Source: Chitinophagales bacterium (GTDB lineage: Bacteria > Bacteroidota > Bacteroidia > Chitinophagales > JADIYW01). From it: a stretch of DNA of 64,000 nucleotides. Below the pieces are notes generated by a model. It was not told where the DNA came from and did not search any database. It saw nothing but the letters and a program-made list of their open reading frames with translations. The translations under genes and the position numbers were made by a program. Location: the NCBI GenBank assembly GCA_023957235.1, contig JAMLHI010000002.1:201836-265835 (forward strand). The letters are read 5' to 3'. Below, piece by piece: positions 28,949 through 38,039 of the stretch (positions are counted from its first letter, which is position 1; each line of letters starts with the position of its first letter).

Positions 28949-30828
28949 TGAGAAAACATTGGATAATATTATTGATTCTGACTGTCAACCTGTATGTAAC
29001 ACAGGCACAGGAAAAACTCGTTTCTCTTTCAAACAATCCTTTATTATTCTCAAAAACATCCACACTTAAAAAATCTTCTTTAGATACTTTAAGTTTGCCT
29101 TTTGCAGATGATTTTAATCAAATTGGATATTATCCAAACACTTCAAAATGGCAGGATAATTTTGTATTCATCAATAATACTTATCCTATACAGCCACCCA
29201 CTTTAGGAGTTGCTACTTTTGACGGACTCAATGCGCAAGGATTACCCTATAGTGATTATAATAATGATTTTGGACTAGCCGACCAACTGACAAGTCTTCC
29301 TATTAATTTGTCAAGTCTCAACGAATCTGACAATGTCTATCTAAGTTTTTACTGGCAAGCAGGAGGCAGAGGTGAGATTCCTGAGAAAGGAAGAGATTAT
29401 TTGAATGTTGAGTTTCTAGACAAAGATTTGAATTGGGTAACTGTCATAAAAATTAATCCTACTGATAGTGTTCAAGATTTCAAACAAGAATTTATTCGAC
29501 TCAATTCGATAAATTTACATAATAACTTTCAATTTAGATTTTCAGCGTATGGAAATCTTGCTGGGAACACTGACCATTGGAATATTGACTATGTTTTGTT
29601 GGACAAAAACAGAAATCCTCAATTTGAATCTTCTGTTTCAGATGTAGCTTATGTATCGGCAAATAGTGGATACCTCAAAACATATTATCAAATGCCTTTC
29701 AAACATTTCAATAATGATTTATTAAAAGATACTCTTCAAGTTACTATCAAAAATAATTTTCAAAACACCATTGATATAGTAGATAATTATACTGTCACTC
29801 ATAAAAATAATGGCGAAATATTGCATTCTTATAAAGGACCATCTATAGATATACCTAGCAAACAACTCTTGGTTTATCACTATCCTAGTTTAGACCTCAG
29901 CACTATTGAGCCTACAAGCGATACAACAGAAATCGAAATCAAATATTTTTTTCAAAGTTCTGCTGAGAACAATAGTCCTGAATTTGTCAGAGCTAATAAT
30001 CAGATTACTGAAAAAATAACATTTGGCAACATCTTTGCCTATGACGACGCAAGTGCAGAAAGAGCTTACCGTTTAGAAAATTATGAATATGCAAAAGTAG
30101 CAGTGAAATTTAATGCTAGTATTGCTGATACATTAAGAGCCCTCCGTATTCATTTTCCACATTTCCCAAATTATTCCCCTACATCTGCTGTTCCCTCTTT
30201 CAATATTGTCATATACAAATCATTAGATACAATTCTAGGTGAAAACGATCAGATTTTATATAAAGAATCATTTGTTACCCATGAAAACTTCCATCTTCCT
30301 CAAGATGAAAATATCAACGGCTTCTCTTATTATACATTAAATCCCGATTTGAATGAAGGAAAAGACTATTTGATAGTGGATGGAGATTTTTATATTGGAA
30401 TAGAATATGAAAAATCCAATGACGTGGACTTGGGTTTTGATATGAATCAGAATAACTCAAACAATATGTGGTATAATGCTGGCTATGGTTGGCATAAAAG
30501 TCAATATCCAGGGTCAATCATGATAAATGCCATTATGGGTAAACCACTGGGAGGGAAATATACCTCTATCTATCAACATCAACCAGTAAACATTCCTATT
30601 CAAGTATATCCGAATCCAGCGAAAGATTATCTCAATATAAGAATTGATTATCCCTATCCCTACACCTATATCATCTACAATATAGCTGGAATCAAACACC
30701 AATCTGGCAGGTCTTTTCAAAATGCACCCCTACCTATCTCAGACTTACCGAATGGAATGTATATCCTGCAGATGCTTGAAGAAAGTAGTAAAAAACGCAT
30801 AGCTCAGACCAAATTTGTAAAAGATTAG
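28948..30828 (+). CDS. secreted protein with type IX secretion C-terminal sorting domain
   Basis: This protein of 626 residues has a signal peptide (about 1-20, ending TQAQE), a long beta-rich body without a recognisable catalytic motif, and a C-terminal sorting domain from about residue 550 (IQVYPNPAKDYLNIRIDYP, then LPNGMYILQMLEE and a terminal KFVKD). A WNIDYVLLDKN segment near residue 213 resembles MAM/lectin-like beta sandwiches seen in surface proteins. It is expected on the outer surface. Function is unknown. Confidence 0.85.
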   Translation: MRKHWIILLILTVNLYVTQAQEKLVSLSNNPLLFSKTSTLKKSSLDTLSLPFADDFNQIGYYPNTSKWQDNFVFINNTYPIQPPTLGVATFDGLNAQGLPYSDYNNDFGLADQLTSLPINLSSLNESDNVYLSFYWQAGGRGEIPEKGRDYLNVEFLDKDLNWVTVIKINPTDSVQDFKQEFIRLNSINLHNNFQFRFSAYGNLAGNTDHWNIDYVLLDKNRNPQFESSVSDVAYVSANSGYLKTYYQMPFKHFNNDLLKDTLQVTIKNNFQNTIDIVDNYTVTHKNNGEILHSYKGPSIDIPSKQLLVYHYPSLDLSTIEPTSDTTEIEIKYFFQSSAENNSPEFVRANNQITEKITFGNIFAYDDASAERAYRLENYEYAKVAVKFNASIADTLRALRIHFPHFPNYSPTSAVPSFNIVIYKSLDTILGENDQILYKESFVTHENFHLPQDENINGFSYYTLNPDLNEGKDYLIVDGDFYIGIEYEKSNDVDLGFDMNQNNSNNMWYNAGYGWHKSQYPGSIMINAIMGKPLGGKYTSIYQHQPVNIPIQVYPNPAKDYLNIRIDYPYPYTYIIYNIAGIKHQSGRSFQNAPLPISDLPNGMYILQMLEESSKKRIAQTKFVKD

Positions 30829-30830
30829 AC

Positions 30831-31229
30831 ATGCCTGAACATCTTGTGTTTTTTGATGGAGTTTGTAATTTTTGTAACAGTTCAGTATTATGGATAATCA
30901 AAAGAGATAGAAATAAAATATTCTATTTCGCTAGTTTACAATCAGAAGTAGCTAAAAATACACTAAGAAAGTTCAATATCAATAATACAGAAATTGATTC
31001 TATTATATATATCAAAAAAGGGAACTTATTTATCAAATCCTCAGCTGCTTTGGAAATAGCAAAAGATTTGAAAAACATCTGGTCCATCTTTTACATCTTT
31101 AAAATAATACCTTGTTTTTTTAGAGACATGGCTTATGACCAATTTGCCAAAAGACGTTATCGGTTATTTGGTAAAAAATCAGAATGTATGATACCAGACA
31201 TCACTTTGAAAGATCACTTTTTATCATGA
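30831..31229 (+). CDS. DCC-family thiol-disulfide oxidoreductase-like protein (DUF393)
   Basis: This protein of 132 residues has the family signature near the N-terminus, VFFDGVCNFCNSSVLWIIKRD (DGxCxxC), then FASLQSEVAK. DUF393 proteins have a thioredoxin-like fold. A biochemical role is not firmly established. It follows the T9SS gene by 2 bp and ends the operon begun by the PASTA gene. Confidence 0.88.
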   Translation: MPEHLVFFDGVCNFCNSSVLWIIKRDRNKIFYFASLQSEVAKNTLRKFNINNTEIDSIIYIKKGNLFIKSSAALEIAKDLKNIWSIFYIFKIIPCFFRDMAYDQFAKRRYRLFGKKSECMIPDITLKDHFLS

Positions 31230-31287
31230 TTTCTTATAATAAAATGTAATTTATTGCAGAATTAAGAATCCTTAATTGCAACTTACT

Positions 31288-31295
31288 TATCTTTG
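31288..31295 (+). promoter_or_regulatory. -7 promoter element for pth
   Basis: TATCTTTG is an exact TAnnTTTG match ending 7 bp before the pth ATG, which again implies a very short or absent 5' leader. Confidence 0.5.
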
Positions 31296-31302
31296 ACCTT
31301 TT

Positions 31303-31866
31303 ATGAAATTTTTAATTGTCGGACTCGGTAATATTGGTAAAGAGTATGAAAACACTCGCCATAATATTGGATTTGATATTTTAATTCAATGGGCAATAGA
31401 AGCTGGATTTAAATTTGAAATCAAAAAATATGCAGCCCTTGCTAATATTTCTTACAAAGGGAAACAACTCTATTTCATCATGCCTACCACTTATATGAAT
31501 TTGAGCGGTAAAGCCGTTAAATATTGGATGAACGAATTGAAAATTCCTATAGAAAATATCATTGTTATTGTTGATGATCTTGCATTAGATTTTGGAACTT
31601 TGAGACTACGAGGAAAAGGCAGTAATGCTGGACACAATGGGCTTAAAAATATTGATGAAGAATTACAATCCAATCAATATACAAGGCTAAGATTTGGCAT
31701 TGGCAATGATTTTCCTAAGGGAAGGCAAGTAGATTTTGTTTTAGGGAAATGGCCAAAAATACAGATGGAGCAATTGCCAGAGAGAATATCCACAGCAATA
31801 GAAATCTGCCAATCATTTTGTACAACTGGATTAGCAAATACTATGTCAACTTTTAATAACAAATAA
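31303..31866 (+). CDS. pth: peptidyl-tRNA hydrolase
   Basis: This enzyme of 187 residues recycles peptidyl-tRNA released from stalled ribosomes. Conserved elements are GLGNIGKEYENTRHNIGFD (catalytic His in RHNIGF), PTTYMNLSGKAV, IVVDDLALDFG in the form VIVDDLALD, and GSNAGHNGLKNI. Length is normal. It is followed 3 bp later by the FAH-family gene, so they are likely co-transcribed. Confidence 0.97.
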   Translation: MKFLIVGLGNIGKEYENTRHNIGFDILIQWAIEAGFKFEIKKYAALANISYKGKQLYFIMPTTYMNLSGKAVKYWMNELKIPIENIIVIVDDLALDFGTLRLRGKGSNAGHNGLKNIDEELQSNQYTRLRFGIGNDFPKGRQVDFVLGKWPKIQMEQLPERISTAIEICQSFCTTGLANTMSTFNNK

Positions 31867-31869
31867 CAG

Positions 31870-32484
31870 ATGAAAATATTTTGTGTTGGCAGAAATTACG
31901 TGGAACACGCAAGAGAACTCCAAAATGAGATCCCCAGTGAACCAGTTATCTTCATGAAAGCTCCGACAGCATTATTAAAATCTGAAGAGGCATTGTTTTA
32001 TCCTGATTTTACTAAAGATTTGCATTATGAAGGAGAGTTAGTGGTGAAAATTTCAAAAAATGGAAAAAAAATTCAAGAGAAATTTGCTCATAAATATTAT
32101 TCAGAAATCAGCCTTGGATTTGACTTTACGGCAAGAGATTTACAAAGTCAACTTAAAAGCAAAGGGCTCCCATGGGAGTTAGCTAAATCCTTTGATGGAG
32201 CTGCTTCTGTTGGAACATTTCTTTCAAAAGAAGATCTTATGGATAAAGAAGGTCATTATAATTTCACAATTTTTAAAAATAACCTAGTAGTTCAAGAAGG
32301 AAATACAGCGATGATGTTGTTTTCCATTGACAAAATTATTAGCTTCATCTCTCAATTTTTCACACTTCAACAGGGAGATTTAATTTTCACTGGAACACCA
32401 TCCGGGGTTGGAGCATTAAAGATTGGAGATGAATTAAAAGGACAAATAAAAGAACAAATTGTAGTCAAAACAGTTATTAAGTAA
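31870..32484 (+). CDS. fumarylacetoacetate hydrolase family protein
   Basis: This protein of 204 residues is a minimal FAH-fold enzyme. CVGRNYVEHARELQNE and PVIFMKAPTALL open the fold, and YEGELVVKISKNGK supplies the metal-binding Glu pair. GFDFTARDLQSQLKSKGLPW and GDLIFTGTPSGVGAL are family signatures. Members act as acylpyruvases, oxaloacetate tautomerases or decarboxylases. The substrate is not predictable here. Confidence 0.9.
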   Translation: MKIFCVGRNYVEHARELQNEIPSEPVIFMKAPTALLKSEEALFYPDFTKDLHYEGELVVKISKNGKKIQEKFAHKYYSEISLGFDFTARDLQSQLKSKGLPWELAKSFDGAASVGTFLSKEDLMDKEGHYNFTIFKNNLVVQEGNTAMMLFSIDKIISFISQFFTLQQGDLIFTGTPSGVGALKIGDELKGQIKEQIVVKTVIK

Positions 32485-32518
32485 ACCTTATTTTATAAAC
32501 AAGTCAGTCAATTAACCA

Positions 32519-33844
32519 ATGTCATATTATTTTACATCAGAATCTGTTTCAGAAGGACATCCAGATAAAGTTGCAGACCAAATTTCAGACTCAATTCTTG
32601 ATGCCATGTTGGCTCAAGATCCCAATTCAAGAGTAGCTTGTGAAACATTAGTTACCACAGGTCTAGTTACTCTTGCAGGTGAAATTACCACCAACGCATA
32701 CGTAGATGTGCAAGAAATCACTAGAAATACTATCCAAAATATTGGATATACCAAAGATGAATATATGTTTTCATCTAATTCTTGTGCAATTATTTCAGCA
32801 TTACATAGCCAATCCCCAGATATCGCACAAGGCGTTAACGAAGGAGATAATAAAGAGCAAGGGGCTGGAGATCAAGGGATGATGTTTGGATTTGCCACCA
32901 ACGAATCAGATAATTTAATGCCATTAACTTTAGAAATATCCCATTTATTGGTAGAAGAATTGGCTCGAATCAGAAAGGAAGGTAAGTTGATGAAATATCT
33001 TCGTCCAGATGCAAAATCACAAGTAACCATTGAATATGATGAAAAACACCGCCCTTTAAAGATAGATACCATTGTCGTTTCTACTCAACATGATGATTTC
33101 ATAAAACCATCAGATAAGCACAGCAAAGCAGAAGTAGAAACAGAGATGCAAGTCAAAATAAAAGATGATATCCTTAAATATCTTATTCCGGCTGTCAAAA
33201 AAAGATTACCTAAGAGAATACAGAAACTATTTAATGACTCCATAAAATATTATATCAACCCAACAGGGGTATTTATTATCGGAGGACCACATGGTGACTC
33301 TGGACTTACAGGTAGAAAAATCATAGTGGACACCTATGGCGGTAGAGGAGCACATGGAGGTGGAGCATTTTCAGGTAAAGACCCTAGTAAAGTTGATAGA
33401 TCGGCTGCTTATGCAGCTAGACACTTAGCCAAAAATCTTGTAGCTGCTGGAATAGCTGAACAAGCATTGGTTCAACTTTCTTATGCAATTGGAATAGCAG
33501 AACCAATATCAATCAATGTCAATACTTTCAGAACAGCTAAAATCAAAAAAACGGATGGACAGATTTCTGATAAAATTATTGAATTATTGAAAGATGACTT
33601 TAAACCTAAGTCAATTATAGAAAGATTGAAATTAAAAAATCCCATCTATACTGAAACAGCCGCTTATGGACACATGGGTCGTCAGCCTTATAATAAAGAG
33701 GTAGATGTTGCTTACGTGACTATTGAAGAAAAAAATGGTCATAAAATCGAAACTAGAAAATACCAGAAAAAGAATGTTGAATTTTTCACATGGGAGAAAC
33801 TAGACTACGTAGATAAGATTAAGAAAGCCTTTGAAATAGCTTAG
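32519..33844 (+). CDS. metK: S-adenosylmethionine synthetase
   Basis: This enzyme of 441 residues makes SAM from methionine and ATP. It has [20 protein letters not shown] (ATP/Met site), [15 protein letters not shown] (the GAGDQG loop), [21 protein letters not shown] and [20 protein letters not shown]. It is longer than the Escherichia coli enzyme; the extra length is mainly in the central region (about 190-240), as seen in other Bacteroidota. A strong terminator follows. Confidence 0.97.
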   Translation: MSYYFTSESVSEGHPDKVADQISDSILDAMLAQDPNSRVACETLVTTGLVTLAGEITTNAYVDVQEITRNTIQNIGYTKDEYMFSSNSCAIISALHSQSPDIAQGVNEGDNKEQGAGDQGMMFGFATNESDNLMPLTLEISHLLVEELARIRKEGKLMKYLRPDAKSQVTIEYDEKHRPLKIDTIVVSTQHDDFIKPSDKHSKAEVETEMQVKIKDDILKYLIPAVKKRLPKRIQKLFNDSIKYYINPTGVFIIGGPHGDSGLTGRKIIVDTYGGRGAHGGGAFSGKDPSKVDRSAAYAARHLAKNLVAAGIAEQALVQLSYAIGIAEPISINVNTFRTAKIKKTDGQISDKIIELLKDDFKPKSIIERLKLKNPIYTETAAYGHMGRQPYNKEVDVAYVTIEEKNGHKIETRKYQKKNVEFFTWEKLDYVDKIKKAFEIA

Positions 33845-33854
33845 CAATAAATCA

Positions 33855-33887
33855 AAAAATGCTTCTCAAAAGAGGAGCATTTTTTAT
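33855..33887. terminator. bidirectional terminator between metK and der
   Basis: A 12-bp stem (33855-33866 with 33873-33884) with an A tract on the left and a T tract on the right serves the convergent metK and der genes. Confidence 0.85.
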
Positions 33888-33923
33888 TTAGATATCATAC
33901 CGAAAACAAAATAGGTATATTAA

Positions 33924-35237
33924 CTATTTCTTCCTCATGAAAATATTAATAGGAACTCCTGAGAAATCAAAATGTTCTCTTAAACGATTTTCTAAATAGC
34001 TTTTATAAGCTTGTTTCACATAATCAGGATGATTACAGAAAAAAGCAAATGAAGGAACTTTTGTAGGCAATTGAGTAATAAATTTAATTCGGATATATTC
34101 CCCTCTATATGTTGGCGGTGGATATTTCTCAATCTCTTCCAACATGGCATCATTTAATTTTGAGGTAGATATCTTTCTTTGTGTATTATCATAGACCTTT
34201 AAAATTTCATCTATTGCTTTATGAATTCTCTGCTTTTCTACTGCGGAAATAAAGACGATAGGTACATCTCTGAAAGGAGCAATTTTCTCACGAATAGCCT
34301 TTTCGTATTGCTTCATGGTATTCGTATCTTTTTCCACCAAATCCCATTTATTCACCAAGATAACAACCCCCTTCTTCTTCAATTGAATCTGACGAAAAAT
34401 GGACATATCTTGGGCTTCGATTCCCAAAGTTCCATCTATGACCAATAGACATACATCAGCCTCATCAATGGCTTTAATAGCCCTTATAACAGAATAAAAC
34501 TCTAAATTTTCATTGACCTTATTTTTCTTGCGAATACCAGCAGTATCAATCAATAAAAACTCCTTTCCATATAGATTATAGTATGTATGAATAGAATCCC
34601 TAGTAGTTCCAGCAATATCAGTTACAATATTTCTATGTTGACCTGTCAAAGTATTTAGTAAGGTTGATTTGCCTACATTGGGTTGCCCTACTATAGCAAT
34701 CTTTGGCAATTCAGCATTTTTATCCTCAAATTCAGCTTCTTCCTCACTGATACAATCAGTAATTGCATCCATCAATTCGCCGGTACCTCCACCACTGATA
34801 GAAGAAATAAAGGTTACATTTTCAAATCCTAGTCCATAAAACTCTTGCCCTTGATACAATCTTTGAGAATTATCTACTTTATTGACTGCCAACAATATGG
34901 GCTTTTTAGACCTCCTCAATTCTTTTGCCATTGCATCATCTAGGTCAGTAATACCTGTTGTTACATCTGTGACAAAGACAATTAAAGAAGCTTCGTTCAA
35001 GGCTAATCGTACTTGTTCTCTTATCTCAGACTCAAAAATATCAGCACTATTAGGAACAAATCCTCCTGTATCAACAACGTTGAATACTTTTCCATTCCAT
35101 TCAGAAATTCCATATTGCCTATCACGAGTCACACCACTCTCATCATCAGTAATAGCTTTCCTGTACCCTACCATACGATTAAAAAGCGTTGATTTGCCAA
35201 CATTTGGTCTTCCTACTATAGCTACAGTAAAACTCAT
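33924..35237 (-). CDS. der: ribosome-associated GTPase Der (EngA)
   Basis: This protein of 437 residues has two G domains and a C-terminal KH-like domain. The first P-loop is GRPNVGKSTLFNRM with DTGGF and NKVD; the second is GQPNVGKSTLLNTL with DTAGI and NKWD. It assists 50S ribosomal subunit maturation. It is followed upstream in transcription order by era, but each has its own -7 element. Confidence 0.97.
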   Translation of the reverse strand: MSFTVAIVGRPNVGKSTLFNRMVGYRKAITDDESGVTRDRQYGISEWNGKVFNVVDTGGFVPNSADIFESEIREQVRLALNEASLIVFVTDVTTGITDLDDAMAKELRRSKKPILLAVNKVDNSQRLYQGQEFYGLGFENVTFISSISGGGTGELMDAITDCISEEEAEFEDKNAELPKIAIVGQPNVGKSTLLNTLTGQHRNIVTDIAGTTRDSIHTYYNLYGKEFLLIDTAGIRKKNKVNENLEFYSVIRAIKAIDEADVCLLVIDGTLGIEAQDMSIFRQIQLKKKGVVILVNKWDLVEKDTNTMKQYEKAIREKIAPFRDVPIVFISAVEKQRIHKAIDEILKVYDNTQRKISTSKLNDAMLEEIEKYPPPTYRGEYIRIKFITQLPTKVPSFAFFCNHPDYVKQAYKSYLENRLREHFDFSGVPINIFMRKK

Positions 35238-35257
35238 AATTTATTGAAAGTAAAATG

Positions 35258-35265
35258 CAAAGATA
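35258..35265 (-). promoter_or_regulatory. -7 promoter element for der
   Basis: On the minus strand this is TATCTTTG, 20 bp before the der start, in the short gap between der and era. Confidence 0.5.
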
Positions 35266-35274
35266 AGGCTATAA

Positions 35275-36159
35275 TTATTCTTTATAGCCAAAACTTCTTA
35301 AACTTCTATCATTATTTCTCCAATTGGGCAGCACCTTGACATAGGTTTCAAGAAAAATTTTCTTTTGAAAAAATATTTCCATATCCTTACGGGCTTCCAT
35401 CCCTACTTTTTTAATCATACTTCCACCCTTTCCAATAACAATTGGCTTTTGAGAATCTCTCTCCACATATATGACGACTGCTATCCTGATAATATCTTCC
35501 TCTTCTTTAAAACTTTCTACCACCACTTCACAAGAATATGGGATTTCTTTGGTATAGTTTTGTAAAATTTTTTCTCGAATAATTTCAGTAACAAAAAATC
35601 GTTCGGGCTTATCAGTAAACTGATCTTTATCAAAATAAGGTTCTCCCTCTGGTAATTTTGCCATCATCCAATCAAAAGCCATATTCACATTCGCCTTTTC
35701 CAAAGCAGAAATAGGTAAAATACTTGCATGTGGAAAATCTTGAGCATATAACTCCACCCACTCTTCCAAAATAGATGGTTCTATTATATCGATCTTATTA
35801 ATAATCAATAATACTGGAATATTCATCTTTTTAATGAGTTGATATTCTTCAGGTTGATTTTCCACCTTATCACCTGCTTCCACCATATAGATAAAAGCAT
35901 CTGCATCTTCCAATGATGTTTTGACAAAATCCATCATAGATTCTTGCATCTTATATGCTGGTTTGTCAATAATCCCAGGCAGATCTGAAATGACCATCTG
36001 AAAATTATCACCATTTAAGATACCAAAAATTCGATGTCGGGTAGTCTGGGCTTTAGAAGTAATAATTGAAAGTTTCTCACCAATCAACGCATTCATTAAA
36101 GTGGACTTTCCAACATTTGGTTTGCCGAGAATATTTATAAATCCAGAAAAATGTTTCAT
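35275..36159 (-). CDS. era: GTPase Era
   Basis: This protein of 294 residues combines a Ras-like GTPase (GKPNVGKSTLMNALIGE, SDLPGI in place of DTPGI, NKID) with a C-terminal KH domain (PIVIGKGGSMIKKVGMEARKDME) that binds the 3' end of 16S rRNA. It is needed for 30S assembly, fitting its neighbour der. Its promoter is divergent from that of the tRNA-Met gene. Confidence 0.97.
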   Translation of the reverse strand: MKHFSGFINILGKPNVGKSTLMNALIGEKLSIITSKAQTTRHRIFGILNGDNFQMVISDLPGIIDKPAYKMQESMMDFVKTSLEDADAFIYMVEAGDKVENQPEEYQLIKKMNIPVLLIINKIDIIEPSILEEWVELYAQDFPHASILPISALEKANVNMAFDWMMAKLPEGEPYFDKDQFTDKPERFFVTEIIREKILQNYTKEIPYSCEVVVESFKEEEDIIRIAVVIYVERDSQKPIVIGKGGSMIKKVGMEARKDMEIFFQKKIFLETYVKVLPNWRNNDRSLRSFGYKE

Positions 36160-36167
36160 AATTTATG

Positions 36168-36175
36168 CAAATATA
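36168..36175 (-). promoter_or_regulatory. -7 promoter element for era
   Basis: On the minus strand this reads TATATTTG, 8 bp before the era start, back to back with the tRNA-Met promoter. Confidence 0.5.
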
Positions 36176-36176
36176 C

Positions 36177-36206
36177 TTGTTTATTTAAAAATCATGCTTA
36201 CCTTTG
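36177..36206 (+). promoter_or_regulatory. promoter of the initiator tRNA gene
   Basis: A -33 TTG (36177-36179) and a -7 TACCTTTG (36199-36206) are separated by 19 bp, the best-spaced Bacteroidota promoter in the window. The mature tRNA begins 11 bp after the -7 element. Confidence 0.7.
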
Positions 36207-36217
36207 CACTACCAAAT

Positions 36218-36276
<59 letters not shown>

Positions 36277-36290
<14 letters not shown>

Positions 36291-36366
36291 CAAAATAAAA
36301 TGCAACTTATTGAATATCAGTGAGTTGCATTTGTCGTTTAATGCTTATTGCGCCAGCATTGCGCCA
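36277..36366. repeat. left 90-bp direct repeat (attL) of the provirus
   Basis: This matches 54081-54170 at 89 of 90 positions; the only difference is a at 36297 and c at 54101. It starts in the tRNA 3' end, covers the tRNA terminator hairpin, and ends with a tandem ATTGCGCCA pair (36347-36355, 36358-36366). The TGCGCCA heptamer recurs at 54019-54025 near the right end, so it may be an integrase arm site. Confidence 0.93.
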
Positions 36367-36424
36367 AGTGATTATTATTTTTTAGCGGTGGAATCAATCA
36401 TTGTTACTACCAGCTAAAAAAAAA

Positions 36425-37573
36425 ATGAGCTACAATCAACAAATCAAGCAACAAATAAACTTTAGACCAGCAACAGTCAAAAAGGGTAAAGAGCTATATG
36501 TAGAATATTTTTGTAGAAGTCCTTTGACTGGAGTGATGAAAAGGTATAGAATCAGACTTAATCATCTAAAAATGACCTTAGCTGATAAAATACTATATGC
36601 AGAAAATATATGTTTTGAAATCAATGATAAATTACTCAATGGATGGAATCCAGAAATTGACGAATTAGACACAAAACTTAAATACAAAACCGCCAAACAG
36701 GCTTTTGATGAGTTTATGGAATTTAAAAAATCTGATGAACTTAGATCCGACACATTGAGAGCATACAAATCTTTTATTGATAACTTTCTTAATTTTTTAG
36801 ATAATAGATACAAAAAACAAGTTTTTATAGCACAAATTAATAATGCTGTAGTTGGTGAATTTTTAATATCATTATCTAAAGGAAAAATCAAACCCAGAAC
36901 GTATAATAATTATATCAATGGACTAAAAACTATTTTTGATCATTTAGTCAATCATGGATATAGAGATAGTAATCCATTTAGAGCAATTAAGAAAAAAAGA
37001 AATCCTATCAAATCAAGATTGTACCTCAATGAAAATGAAAAAGATAAAATATTTAACTATCTAATTGAAAATGATAGAAACTTTTGTAGAATCATGCTAA
37101 TGTCCTACTATACACTTTTGAGACGAACAGAGATAACAAAAGTTAGAGTAGGATTTATCAATTTAGAAAGACAAATTTTATATGTGCCTGCTGAAATTTC
37201 TAAAAACAGAAAAGATTATAATGTAACTATACCAGGCAATCTAATTAGTTTTCTTTTGGAATTGAATCTTGATCAGTATAAAGATACAGACTATCTATTT
37301 GGTCCAGGTTTTTTGCCCAGTGCTTCTAAGTTATCACCCAAAAAAATATCTGATACATGGGTAAAGTATCGCAAAATATTAGGCTTTTCTGATAGAATAC
37401 AGTTTATGTCTTTGAGAGATAGTGGTATAAAAAAACTTATACAAATGCATATACCTTTAGATGATGTCATGAATCATGCCAGACACTGGAGCTTAGAAGT
37501 CACTAAGACTTATTTATTACATGATACAGGCAGAGCTATTGACAGTATCAAAAATGCAAATATTGATTTTTAA
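36425..37573 (+). CDS. int: tyrosine recombinase (integrase) of the provirus
   Basis: This protein of 382 residues starts from ATG 36425; an in-frame TTG lies 24 bp upstream. It has an arm/SAM-like N-terminal domain (about 90-180) and a C-terminal catalytic domain. I see the first Arg in LLRRTEITKV (about 233), a Lys in EISKNRKDYNV, Arg in SLRDSGIKKL (about 331), His-Trp in HARHWSLEV (about 354) and the nucleophile Tyr in TKTYLLHD (about 363). The usual HxLRH of box II is here MSLRD, so two histidines are replaced. It starts 58 bp from the left repeat, as expected for an att-adjacent integrase. Confidence 0.95.
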   Translation: MSYNQQIKQQINFRPATVKKGKELYVEYFCRSPLTGVMKRYRIRLNHLKMTLADKILYAENICFEINDKLLNGWNPEIDELDTKLKYKTAKQAFDEFMEFKKSDELRSDTLRAYKSFIDNFLNFLDNRYKKQVFIAQINNAVVGEFLISLSKGKIKPRTYNNYINGLKTIFDHLVNHGYRDSNPFRAIKKKRNPIKSRLYLNENEKDKIFNYLIENDRNFCRIMLMSYYTLLRRTEITKVRVGFINLERQILYVPAEISKNRKDYNVTIPGNLISFLLELNLDQYKDTDYLFGPGFLPSASKLSPKKISDTWVKYRKILGFSDRIQFMSLRDSGIKKLIQMHIPLDDVMNHARHWSLEVTKTYLLHDTGRAIDSIKNANIDF

Positions 37574-37576
37574 AAT

Positions 37577-37601
37577 AAAAAAAAAGGTATGCGTCCATAC
37601 C
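37577..37601 (-). terminator. terminator for the leftward early operon, facing the integrase
   Basis: A 6-bp stem (37586-37591 with 37596-37601) with a four-base loop. On the minus strand it is followed by nine T. It belongs to a 28-base segment (37589-37616) that recurs exactly at 54190-54217, outside the right repeat. Confidence 0.75.
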
Positions 37602-37640
37602 CTCCGACTAGTCTCGCGTTTCCTAAAAAAAATAATTATA

Positions 37641-37823
37641 TTAAATAAGCCCTAACCTTTTGGCTTTCTTTTTATCATCCTTATCAGTCATTAATACACT
37701 GAAAAAACTTTGAGCCGCTTCCTCTTTTTCTGATGGTAAAAATTCACCGTATTTCATCCAAAGACTAAATGTTTTGGGTAGCTTTCCATTATAAAGTTTC
37801 TTTATTTTATCTATGTAGCTCAT
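37641..37823 (-). CDS. small conserved protein of unknown function, paralogue of 54436-54618
   Basis: This protein of 60 residues (start MSYIDKIKKLYNGKLPKTF, end DKDDKKKAKRLGLI) is about 60 percent identical by eye to the 60-residue product at 54436-54618, including KYGEF/Y, EKEEAA and LMTDKDDK. The 21 bases upstream of both starts are also the same. It is soluble, charged and has no known motif. It is the last gene of the leftward early operon, just before the terminator. A role in a toxin-antitoxin or immunity function is possible given its neighbours. Confidence 0.75.
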   Translation of the reverse strand: MSYIDKIKKLYNGKLPKTFSLWMKYGEFLPSEKEEAAQSFFSVLMTDKDDKKKAKRLGLI

Positions 37824-37859
37824 TTTCTATAACAAGTAATTATATATGCAAATCCACCT

Positions 37860-38039
37860 CTATTTTGGCTGTTTAGATTTTATAGCTTTTTTCTTAACCT
37901 TTTTAGACTTTCCTAAGAGTTTTAAAAAATCCTTCCTTTTTAAAGCAGTTTTAGGATCAATAATAACTTCCTCACTTGCTGGTGTCAAAGGCACATAAAA
38001 CAGTTCTTTTAACGATGGTTTATATTGATTGACTGTCAT
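37860..38039 (-). CDS. small basic protein, paralogue of 54242-54433; candidate antitoxin partner of BrnT
   Basis: This protein of 59 residues starts MTVNQYKPSLKELFYVPLTP and ends in a Lys-rich tail. It is clearly related to the 63-residue product at 54242-54433 (MKLNQYKPSSKELFYVPFTP). Its start lies inside the end of the frame-restored brnT gene, overlapping by 20 bp, which is the usual arrangement of toxin and antitoxin in BrnTA-like pairs. It does not look like a standard BrnA ribbon-helix-helix protein, so the antitoxin role is inferred from position only. Confidence 0.7.
   Translation of the reverse strand: MTVNQYKPSLKELFYVPLTPASEEVIIDPKTALKRKDFLKLLGKSKKVKKKAIKSKQPK

Noticed and set aside
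34882-35247. Rightward open frame of 121 residues
   Set aside because: It is fully antisense to the der gene, whose motifs are intact.
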